Source: UBA6055 sp965214085
GTDB taxonomy: Bacteria; Chloroflexota; Anaerolineae; Aggregatilineales; Phototrophicaceae
Length of the DNA stretch: 64,000 nt
Direction of reading: 5' to 3'
NCBI GenBank assembly: GCA_965214085.1
Contig: OZ243937.1
Coordinates: forward strand, 1,426,001-1,490,000
The position numbers and the translations under genes are program-made. Of this stretch, positions 34,271 through 41,283 are shown one piece after another (within the stretch, counting starts at the first letter, position 1; each line of letters starts with the position of its first letter). A model generated the notes under the pieces. The model ran no database searches. It was not told the DNA's origin and was given only the letters and a program-made list of their open reading frames with translations.

Positions 34271-35731
34271 CTATACGCCGCCCAGTTCGTTGTATTGCGC
34301 GGATATGGCGTTGACCCAGTCGTTGATGCCGGCGCGTTCAAGGTCGCTCATGAAGTCGTCCCATTGATCGAGCGGGCGTTGACCGGTGATGAACAGAATG
34401 GTCTGCTCATCCAGCAAACGCGTAAGATCGCCCAACGTCGGCACCTCATCGGCGATGCGGCTCAGATTGTAAGCGAGCCCGCCATCAAAGGGCCACTTGG
34501 CGTCGCCCAGGTCGATGAGCTGCCCGCCGAGGTATTCCACATGCCATGCGCGGGAAGGGTCGTCCAGGGCGTAGCGGATCTCGATATTGAGGTTGGGCAG
34601 CATGTATTCGCTGACGTAGCCGAAGCTCAAGTCCGGGTTGACCAAATTGGATTCTTCATCGAGGTAGCTCCACATCTCGTCTTTGATGCCGTAACGAGCG
34701 GTCAACTGATTGTCCGTGGTCTCGGCGCTGTAGACCCAGTCCATGAACTGGATGACTGCGCCCGGATTTTCCGCCTTGCGCGTTACAACATAGGCGCTGG
34801 CGTTCTGCGGACGAGCCGTGGCGATGTAGCCCATGTCGGTGGTGATGCTGGTGCGCGCCCAGGCGATGCCTTCACAGCCGCTCTCAATTTGCGGCGTAAT
34901 CAGCGTGATGCGCGAGTACCAGCCCATCCACACGCCCAGGTTGCAGGTGCGGAACAATTCCGGCGCGTCAAAGCTCGTGAAAGTATCGGGGAAGAAGTAA
35001 CCGGCTTCCCACCAGGAATTAAGCTCGGTCACCCAATCGAGGACGCCAGGCTGCATTACCCAAGGTTTGACCATGCCATCGTCGGGGTCTAGCCAGTTGG
35101 AATGGCCGTTGGGCGTGAAGCCGCCGAGGGTCGTCCAGCGGACGTCGCCCGGGCGTGTCGCCACCATAGCTTTGGGATTATGCGCCTGGAAAGCGTCAAT
35201 CGTCGCTTCCAGCTCTTCCCAAGTCGTCGGCACTTCGAGGCCGAGCTCGTCAAGCCAGTCCTGCCGCACCCAAGTGATGTATGGGCTGGTCGGCGTTGAG
35301 CGCGGGATGCCCATGATTTCGCCATCGGCGTTGCGCATGATGTCCCATTGCTGCTCGGGGATGACTTGCGTGATGTTCTGGCCATGTTCGGCCAGCAGAT
35401 CGGTAATCGGGATGATGGCCATGGCGTAGTCGTGCCAGCCATTGCCGGGCGCCTGGAACAGGTCGACCGGGTCACTCGAGCCTAGCAAGAGGTTGAGTTG
35501 CTCAGTAGCGCTGGCGGCGCCGCCTGGAACAATAGTGACCGGACGCACGCCCGATTGCTCGGCGATATGATCTTGCACACGCTGCAATACATCGGGATCG
35601 CTGCCGCCGGCGTCAAACTGGAGTGTGCCGGAATTGTTAAATATGTAGATGACTGGCTCATCCTGGGCTATTGCCGAGGGCAATACCAAGATAAGGACTA
35701 AGAGCACTGCAACAATACGCATCCTGGTCAT
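34271..35731 (-). CDS. Extracellular solute-binding protein of the glycan importer
   Basis: A family 1 (LplA-like) binding protein of 486 residues. A signal peptide (about 1-22, ending PSAIA-QD) is visible; there is no lipobox cysteine. Typical features are YIFNNSGTLQF, an interdomain region rich in Trp and Asp, and DEMWSYLDEESNL. It should capture oligosaccharides outside the membrane and hand them to the two permeases. It is the first gene of the nine-gene operon, with AAGGAG (35739-35744) seven bases before its ATG. Confidence 0.9.
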   Translation of the reverse strand: MTRMRIVAVLLVLILVLPSAIAQDEPVIYIFNNSGTLQFDAGGSDPDVLQRVQDHIAEQSGVRPVTIVPGGAASATEQLNLLLGSSDPVDLFQAPGNGWHDYAMAIIPITDLLAEHGQNITQVIPEQQWDIMRNADGEIMGIPRSTPTSPYITWVRQDWLDELGLEVPTTWEELEATIDAFQAHNPKAMVATRPGDVRWTTLGGFTPNGHSNWLDPDDGMVKPWVMQPGVLDWVTELNSWWEAGYFFPDTFTSFDAPELFRTCNLGVWMGWYSRITLITPQIESGCEGIAWARTSITTDMGYIATARPQNASAYVVTRKAENPGAVIQFMDWVYSAETTDNQLTARYGIKDEMWSYLDEESNLVNPDLSFGYVSEYMLPNLNIEIRYALDDPSRAWHVEYLGGQLIDLGDAKWPFDGGLAYNLSRIADEVPTLGDLTRLLDEQTILFITGQRPLDQWDDFMSDLERAGINDWVNAISAQYNELGGV

Positions 35732-35745
35732 ACTGATTCTCCTTG

Positions 35746-35787
35746 TTAATTGTGAATAGCAAATTCGCTGACGAAATCCTCCAACAT
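35746..35787 (-). CDS. Possible 13-codon leader ORF upstream of the binding protein
   Basis: Between the operon promoter and the binding-protein gene an ATG opens a 13-codon frame (MLEDFVSEFAIHN) ending in TAA just 1 bp before the next ribosome site. A perfect AAAGGAGGTGA lies upstream, though 14 bases from the ATG; an in-frame GTG lies closer to it. The ORF could be a regulatory leader peptide or only a by-product of a ribosome-site-like sequence. No known leader family is recognised. Confidence 0.3.
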   Translation of the reverse strand: MLEDFVSEFAIHN

Positions 35788-35869
35788 AATTTCCCGGTTC
35801 ACCTCCTTTGCGGCGCTTTGCCTGGCTCTATGATTTCGGTTGCCGCGGCTATTCTGGCAACGCATTTTT

Positions 35870-35909
35870 TCAACCGGTTCACTATAACGAATTTCGCTGG
35901 ACATGTCAA
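35870..35909 (-). promoter_or_regulatory. Operon promoter with LacI-type operator at the start site
   Basis: On the minus strand a perfect TTGACA (35904-35909) and TATAGT (35881-35886) are exactly 17 bp apart. Directly downstream lies TGAACCGGTTGA (35870-35881), a near-perfect palindrome with the central CG and flanking T/A pattern of LacI-family operators. It would cover the start site, where a repressor blocks transcription. A regulator gene is not in the window. The promoter drives the operon from 35731 to 24038. Confidence 0.72.
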
Positions 35910-35927
35910 AATCTGGGCGTACTGGGA

Positions 35928-36184
35928 CAGGGTAATTGGATCAAAATCCATAAATGACGAATTTATCATCAAACTCTCAAATTGTAGGGGCGACATTGTA
36001 TGTCGCCCGTGAAATCGCGCATAATCTGTGGGCGATTGACCCGCAGTGTCTACGCGCGGCACAGGGTCGCGTAGACACTGACCGTCAATCGTCCGTACAT
36101 TGCTACCTTATTCTACCAGAACTAGAATTAAACCTCTGTGCCCTCTGTGTTCTCTGTGGTTAATTTTTTGATGCGATTGCCTTG
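35928..36184. repeat. Degenerate A-family element (copy A4) carrying two other palindromes
   Basis: A degenerate left terminus, CAGGGTAATTGGATCAAAA, pairs with a good right part (CTCTGTGCCCTCTGTGTTCT, TTTTTTGATGCGATTGCC). The inside holds a GGGCGACAT/ATGTCGCCC hairpin (35988-36008) and a longer palindrome (36030-36094). No flanking duplication is visible, so this copy is old or rearranged. It separates the sulfatase operon promoter from the glycosidase gene. Confidence 0.55.
36030..36094. repeat. Long imperfect palindrome (27-bp arms)
   Basis: GGGCGATTGACCCGCAGTGT continues to TACGCG (36030-36056) and is mirrored by CGCGTAGACACTGACCGTCA through 36094, with an 11-base spacer. Only a few mismatches interrupt the stem. 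No coding sense is apparent. It looks like another small inverted-repeat element lodged inside the A4 copy. Confidence 0.7.
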
Positions 36185-36250
36185 CGAACTTACCGCGAAA
36201 TCAGCAAGGATTTCTCCCCAAGTCAAGCATTTGCCGGGCAAAGCCTATCA

Positions 36251-36280
36251 AGAAAAAAGGCGCTGCAACGTTACAGTGCC
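36251..36280 (-). terminator. Rho-independent terminator of the secreted glycosidase gene
   Basis: On the minus strand, 36 bp after the glycosidase stop, GGCACTGTA pairs with TGCAGCGCC through nine positions with one mismatch (and one T-G pair), followed directly by TTTTTTCT. This is the clearest intrinsic terminator seen in the window. Confidence 0.72.
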
Positions 36281-36315
36281 CTTCCTCTGTATCCGTTGAA
36301 CAGGCTTGCTTAGAC

Positions 36316-37785
36316 TTAGCCCGCCATGGCGCCGGCAAGCGCGCCGCAGGCGGGGCAGCCGCCGCCGGGCCTAATGATGGCGTAACCGGCCATAGGATCG
36401 GCGCCCCAGTTTGTGAAGTTCACATTCCACACGATCATCATTGAAACGCGTCCGGAATTGCGCGATAGACGAGCCGCGTCCGCCAGCCACTGCGCTTGTT
36501 CGCCAACCGTCACCGGATCATTCGGCGTCCAATTGAAACCAGCCGGGATGCCAGAGGGCATGCCTTCGCCGCTCAGATAGCCCAGTTCCGTCCAGCAGAC
36601 TTTGCTAGCGGGAAAGTACTGCGCGCCCCGCTGCAGCATGGTCCCAAAGAAGTAGGTGGGATAGTAGCCGCGCGGGTCGCCATTGGTTTGCGTCGGGCTG
36701 AGGACGCCTTCGTTGTAATGCAAGCCCAGGCAGTCCATGTACTGGGCGGCGCCTGCTTGCGCCATCTGCGCCATGAACGTATCGTCATTGCAGCCGCCAT
36801 TGCCACAGCCAGCTGCGCCAAAGTAGCCGGTTGGCGCCGGCGCGCCGCTGATGACTAGCGTGGCCGGGTTGGCCGCCTTGATGGCTGGGTATGCGGCTTG
36901 CAGCAGCCGTGTGTATGAGCCGCCATTGATCTGGCCTGCGGGCCACTCTCGGTCGATATTGGGCTCGTTCCACACTTCAATGGCGTCCGCGCCAAGCCTG
37001 GCCAGATGCGCCACATATTCGGCGAATTCCGCGACATAGCCGTCAAAATTGTTCACCAGTTGGCTCTTGCTGCCGAGCGCGCCCAGCAGCACCTTGAAGC
37101 CCTGGGCATGAGCTTGGGCGATGATATCTCTGCCGTCCGTGATGCCGTGTCGCACTTGCTTCTTGACCCATGTCATCCCGGAACTTTTCATCGCCGCTAT
37201 GGCTGCTCCATCCAAGCCGGCGACGTGGCCGCCCAGTTCGAATCCGGCGGGCCCCGCATTGGCCGGTCCCACGGCAATCGCAGCCTCTTGGGCTTCGGCG
37301 GATTCTGGCGCGGGCTCTGGCGCTGGGGGCGGCGCGTATTGCGGCGGCGTCAAGATATCATCGCAGATGACCGAGTCTTGCAGGTCGAAACTGACTCGCG
37401 CCTGATGTTCCTCGTTCGACGTGGTCGTGAAAATATATGTCCAGCCGAAGAGTATGTCATCGCGCTTGACATCGAATGGTACAGAGTCGGTGCAATTGTC
37501 GATGCCGGCGGCGCCGTAAAGGCTCATGCTGGCTACGCTCGTCCAGTTATCTTCGTAGAAGCGCCAACGCCGCAGCCGCATCGTTGCGCCAAGCTCATCC
37601 TCAATGAGGTCTCGCGCGACCTGCATACCTTGCATCACCGGGCTAACCTGGACCGGCTCTGCTTGCACGTCGTCTTGCGCCGTCAAGGGCAGACCGGCGG
37701 AGAGCAGCAGCGTGAGCGCCAGCAGCACAGGAAACAATCTCGTGAATACTTTGGGCAATGATGTCTCTCGCATAAGCCTTCTCAC
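36316..37785 (-). CDS. Secreted clan GH-A-like glycoside hydrolase
   Basis: A 489-residue exported protein; the GTG at 37785 or the ATG at 37773 is the start. A signal peptide (ending near PLTAQD) precedes a small domain (about 45-145), a Pro/Ala/Glu linker (about 150-180) and a TIM-barrel resembling GH39/GH5-type enzymes. EVWNEPNID carries the acid/base Glu, and VCWTELGYLSGEG the likely nucleophile Glu on a later strand. The substrate is unknown. Being extracellular and next to the importer operon, it may release the oligosaccharides the importer takes up (inference). Confidence 0.78.
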   Translation of the reverse strand: MRRLMRETSLPKVFTRLFPVLLALTLLLSAGLPLTAQDDVQAEPVQVSPVMQGMQVARDLIEDELGATMRLRRWRFYEDNWTSVASMSLYGAAGIDNCTDSVPFDVKRDDILFGWTYIFTTTSNEEHQARVSFDLQDSVICDDILTPPQYAPPPAPEPAPESAEAQEAAIAVGPANAGPAGFELGGHVAGLDGAAIAAMKSSGMTWVKKQVRHGITDGRDIIAQAHAQGFKVLLGALGSKSQLVNNFDGYVAEFAEYVAHLARLGADAIEVWNEPNIDREWPAGQINGGSYTRLLQAAYPAIKAANPATLVISGAPAPTGYFGAAGCGNGGCNDDTFMAQMAQAGAAQYMDCLGLHYNEGVLSPTQTNGDPRGYYPTYFFGTMLQRGAQYFPASKVCWTELGYLSGEGMPSGIPAGFNWTPNDPVTVGEQAQWLADAARLSRNSGRVSMMIVWNVNFTNWGADPMAGYAIIRPGGGCPACGALAGAMAG

Positions 37786-37928
37786 TCGTTGCTAGTTTGC
37801 TCGTGAACCAAAAGCATAGCGAATAAAATCGAGATTGCTATAGTTTGTTAGTTGCTGAGGCGACAGCGCTTTTCCGCAACGCGAATTCCGATGTCGATCC
37901 TGTTGGGCGCTACATGTCGAGGCGTGCG

Positions 37929-38065
37929 CAGGGCAATCGCTTCAAAATGATTATGCGTCGTCTGCTGCTACAGTTTCCAGATCGATGCGACAATCGCCAA
38001 CAAAAGACATTAATCTCTGTGCCCTCTGTGTACTCGGTGGCAAAATTTATTTAGCGATTGCCCTG
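37929..38065. repeat. A-family element, copy A5 (short)
   Basis: The left terminus CAGGGCAATCGCTTCAAAA and the right end GCGATTGCCCTG are clear. Only the right CTCTGTGCCCTCTGTGTACT arm is kept; the left arm is missing, which makes this an internally deleted copy. Flanks GGCGTGCG and GGCGGGCG differ at one position and may be a decayed target duplication. Confidence 0.65.
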
Positions 38066-38120
38066 GGGCGGGCGCCGCTCGATTGCGGATTTCCGACAAT
38101 CTTGCCACCGAGGCCACAGA

Positions 38121-38258
38121 AGTAAAGCCAGTAAAGTAATGCAAATTTCACCAGAGAAACAATCTGTAGGGGCGACAGCCCGAAACCACAAAATACAGCG
38201 GAAGCGGGCGACCAGATTGGTCAGGCTAGCTTATTCGCATAACTTACTTGGTTTTACT
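38121..38258. repeat. Dispersed repeat B, copy 2
   Basis: This copy starts AGTAAAGCCAGTAAAGTAAT, ends ACTTGGTTTTACT, and matches 21436-21582 over nearly its whole length, apart from a deletion of the second GTCGCCCCTAC arm of the central palindrome. It is preceded by CCACCGAGGCCACAGA, an A-type arm, so B elements seem to nest in A-type arms. Confidence 0.7.
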
Positions 38259-38291
38259 GAGCAACGATGAGGGCGCAGAAGTAATTCCAAG

Positions 38292-39872
38292 TCAGCGCCG
38301 CGGTCGCTGCTGGCCGGGCATATCCCGCGGCAAGGTGAAATAAAATGTGGAGCCGCCACCGATCTGGCTTTTCACCGCAATCTCGCCGCCATGCGCGTCC
38401 ACAATGGCTTTGACCAGATACAAGCCGAGGCCGGCCCCTTGCGTTCGCCGCGTGATGGTATTGTCGATTCTGTAGAAGCGATCGAAGACGCGGTCGATCT
38501 CGTCCTTCGCGATACCGGCGCCGTCGTCGCGCACAAACACCGTGACGCTCTGCCGGCTGAAGCGCCCGCCTAGCGTGATCGTCTTGTCTTCGGGCGAGTA
38601 CTTGATGGCGTTCGTCAGCAGATTGTCGATGACCTGGCGCAGGCGTGTCTCGTCGCCCAGGATAGTCGGAAATTTTTCCGGAAAACTCAACTCAATGCGG
38701 CGCCCGGCTTGGCTACCCAGCCGGGCAGCGGAGCGCGCCGCCAGGTCGCTTATATCAACATCGGCTTTGTTAAGCTGCAATACCTGCGCCGACTGAATCT
38801 TGCTGGCGGTGAGCAGGTCCTCGACCAAGTTGGTCAGCCGGTCGGTCTCGTCTTCAATGATGGCCATTTTCTCGCGGATGACATCTCGCTCCCACTCGAC
38901 ATCATCGCGGCCCAGCGTACTGGCGTAGCCCTTGATGATGGCAATCGGCGTGCGCAGTTCGTGATGAATCGTCGAGATAAAGACGGACTGCATCTCCTGC
39001 GCTTTGCGAATGTTGGTAATGTCGCGCACATTCGCGATGATGCTTTCCAGTTTGCCGTCGCTATTCAAAAGCGGCGCGTAAGTTATGCCGATGCCGAGCG
39101 ACATGCCGTCGCGGCGGATCATGTCACCCTCGACGTAAAGCGTATCGGCGGCTTGCCCAGCCCAGCCAGCATCCTCAAGATCAGGTCCCTCCAGATTAGC
39201 CCAGACGATGACTTCGCGTTTGGGCAAGTGGAGCAGGTCCGCCTTGCGCCAGCCCGACATGCGCGCGAATGAATCGTTGGCTTGCTGTATCGTAAGATTC
39301 GGATCAAGGATCATCACCCCGTCGCCGCTGCTGTTGATGATGGCTTCCAGGCGCTGATGCTCGTGTTGAATCTCGCCATATAACTGGGCGTTATTTACGG
39401 CGATGGCGGCTTGGTCGGCGAAGCTTTGCAGGGTCGTCAAGTCTTCCGGCGTTATGCTGGTTTGGTAGGAGCGAAAGACGATGAGCAGCCCCAGCGGGTT
39501 GCGGGCGAAAACCAGCGGCATGGCAATGGATTGCGCCAGGTTCGCGTCAATGGCATCGGCCATCTCGCGCAGCTTGGTATTTAGAAACTCGCGGCTGAAG
39601 CCCTCGGCATCGCCGGGGTCCATGAGCTCTTGCAGCTTGACGTTGAGTTCCGGCACGGCGTCGGCGTTGATGCCGCTGAATGCGCGCACGTAGAATCTGC
39701 CGTCATGCTTGTTGCTCAAGGCGACGATGCCGACGCGCCCGGCCAGCATCACCAGAGACGCGTGCAGCACGCGGCGCAATACTTCGCCCAAGTCCAGTTG
39801 AGCCGTGATCGCGCGCGTGATTTCCAGCAGAAAATCTCGCTGCTGCGTGCGTAAATCGGGGCGCATCAACAT
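38292..39872 (-). CDS. GAF-PAS sensor histidine kinase
   Basis: A cytoplasmic, apparently soluble kinase of 526 residues. A GAF domain (about 10-165) and a PAS domain (about 172-290, VMILDPNLTIQQANDSFARM) precede HisKA and HATPase domains. The phosphoacceptor is His304 in HHELRTP. The N box is NLLTNAIKYS (about 417-426), and G boxes are RDDGAGI and GAGLGLYLVK. It looks catalytically intact. No response regulator is adjacent, and the only one in the window has a non-canonical receiver, so its partner is unknown. Confidence 0.9.
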   Translation of the reverse strand: MLMRPDLRTQQRDFLLEITRAITAQLDLGEVLRRVLHASLVMLAGRVGIVALSNKHDGRFYVRAFSGINADAVPELNVKLQELMDPGDAEGFSREFLNTKLREMADAIDANLAQSIAMPLVFARNPLGLLIVFRSYQTSITPEDLTTLQSFADQAAIAVNNAQLYGEIQHEHQRLEAIINSSGDGVMILDPNLTIQQANDSFARMSGWRKADLLHLPKREVIVWANLEGPDLEDAGWAGQAADTLYVEGDMIRRDGMSLGIGITYAPLLNSDGKLESIIANVRDITNIRKAQEMQSVFISTIHHELRTPIAIIKGYASTLGRDDVEWERDVIREKMAIIEDETDRLTNLVEDLLTASKIQSAQVLQLNKADVDISDLAARSAARLGSQAGRRIELSFPEKFPTILGDETRLRQVIDNLLTNAIKYSPEDKTITLGGRFSRQSVTVFVRDDGAGIAKDEIDRVFDRFYRIDNTITRRTQGAGLGLYLVKAIVDAHGGEIAVKSQIGGGSTFYFTLPRDMPGQQRPRR

Positions 39873-39938
39873 AGCTGAATTGTATCACCACCCGGCCTGG
39901 CCGCGCCCGTCCAATGCAGTGGCCGGAAATGTATCCTT

Positions 39939-40073
39939 TTCGGTTGAATCAATTACTATACCATCGAGGACACCGAGAAATGCGAGAGCGCCGAGAAACT
40001 CAATCGAAAAATGCCATATTCTTTGTGTGCTTTGTGCCTTTGTGCTTTGTGGTGAAATTGAATCTCAACCGAA
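39939..40073. repeat. Divergent CTTTGTG-type inverted repeat (copy A6)
   Basis: TTCGGTTGA (39939-39947) and TCAACCGAA (40065-40073) form terminal inverted repeats. Inside, CTTTGTGTGCTTTGTGCCTT resembles the A-family arm with altered units, and GACACCGAGAAATGCGAGAG may be the decayed opposite arm. It occupies the gap between the kinase and ROK genes. The relationship to family A is tentative. Confidence 0.4.
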
Positions 40074-40108
40074 TTCGATAAACTACCCAATGGTCCAAAC
40101 GCCGCGTA

Positions 40109-41086
40109 TCAGAAGCGCCTGTCCAATTCGCTGATGTCGATGTTGCCGCCGGCGGTCGCCACCAGCGCGGCCGCGCCCACCAAAGCGACATCGTCGCCCA
40201 GCGCCGCTCGCTCAATGCGCAAGTCTTTGACAAACGCGCCGTCTAGGATCTGTGCTTCGACAGCTGCGCGCATGGGCTTGAAGAGCAGCTCGCCGGTCTT
40301 CGTCACGCCGCCGCCCACCACGACGATCTCCGGATTAAACAGGAGCAGCGCCGTCACAATGGCCATGCCGATGATGCGCCCGGCATAAGCCAGATTGCTG
40401 ATCGCCAGGTCATCGCCCGCGGCCGCCGCCAGGCCCACGACTTTGGCGTCGATACCTGCCAGGTCGCCGCCAACTATTGCCGAAATTTTTGACTCGGCGC
40501 CAGCGGCTAAAGCGGCTTTGACGCGGCGCGCGATGGCGGGCCCCGCCGCTTCCAGCTCGATAGACGAGACGCGGTTTTGCCCCACAATGATGGGTATATG
40601 CCCCAGCTCCGCCGCTAGACCGGCGCGCCCGGATACCAGCCGGCCCTCGCTGATGATGCCGGAGCCAATGCCCGTGCTCACCGTGATGTAGACCAGGTGG
40701 CGACAGCCTTGCGCCGCGCCCTTGCTGGCCTCTGCCAGTGCCGCCACGTTGGCGTCGTTCCCGACATAAACCGGCAGCTTGAAGGCCTCCGCGATCATGT
40801 CCGCCAAGGGCACATTTCGCCAGCCGGGCAGGTTGGGCGGCGCGATGACCACGCCCGTTTTTGGATTTAATGGACCCGGCGAGGAAATCCCGATGCCCTG
40901 AATCTGGTCGCGATTGGCCGGCATGACCTTGTCGATATAGGCTTTCATCCGCTGCACAGTGGCTTGGGGGCCCAATGCCGCCTGCGTTAGCGTATTTTCC
41001 CGCTGCAAAATATTGAGGTCGCTGTCGTAGCGGGCAGTGCGGATTTGCGTTCCGCCCAGGTCAACCGCAATGATCTGTTTTCCCAT
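40109..41086 (-). CDS. ROK-family sugar kinase (glucokinase-like)
   Basis: A 325-residue cytoplasmic kinase. IIAVDLGGTQIRTARYD is the N-terminal phosphate loop, PVYVGNDANVAALAEASKGA carries the catalytic Asp, and VSTGIGSGIISEG the second phosphate motif. The ATG at 41086 is preferred over an adjacent TTG because AAGGAG lies eight bases upstream. The ROK zinc cysteines are not seen. Substrate could be glucose or N-acetylmannosamine; the second would fit the sialidase operon but is only a guess. Confidence 0.85.
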   Translation of the reverse strand: MGKQIIAVDLGGTQIRTARYDSDLNILQRENTLTQAALGPQATVQRMKAYIDKVMPANRDQIQGIGISSPGPLNPKTGVVIAPPNLPGWRNVPLADMIAEAFKLPVYVGNDANVAALAEASKGAAQGCRHLVYITVSTGIGSGIISEGRLVSGRAGLAAELGHIPIIVGQNRVSSIELEAAGPAIARRVKAALAAGAESKISAIVGGDLAGIDAKVVGLAAAAGDDLAISNLAYAGRIIGMAIVTALLLFNPEIVVVGGGVTKTGELLFKPMRAAVEAQILDGAFVKDLRIERAALGDDVALVGAAALVATAGGNIDISELDRRF

Positions 41087-41198
41087 CAAAGGCGCTCCTT
41101 GTATTCAAGTCGTTATGTCCGCGCCCTGCAAGCTAGAAGGCTCCACGTATAAGTATTCAAATGGAACGGCATGCAGTAGAACATTTCTGCTAATGCGC

Positions 41199-41227
41199 TT
41201 GTGGCCGCGATATGACGCTGATAGAAT
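41199..41227 (+). promoter_or_regulatory. Possible promoter of mutS
   Basis: TTGTGG (41199-41204) and TAGAAT (41222-41227) are 17 bp apart, about 57 bp before the mutS ATG. The -10 box is good and the -35 box is half-matching. The rest of this 197-bp divergent gap shows nothing else recognisable. Confidence 0.4.
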
Positions 41228-41283
41228 AACATGGATTGGCCCGAGCATTTAGCAATGTAACGCGATAAGGCTTAGAGAACCTC

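Noticed and set aside
34147..34341. 65-codon N-terminal extension of the sulfatase
   Set aside because: It overlaps the binding-protein coding end and is not sulfatase-like; MDKPNVLFIAVDD is the natural start.
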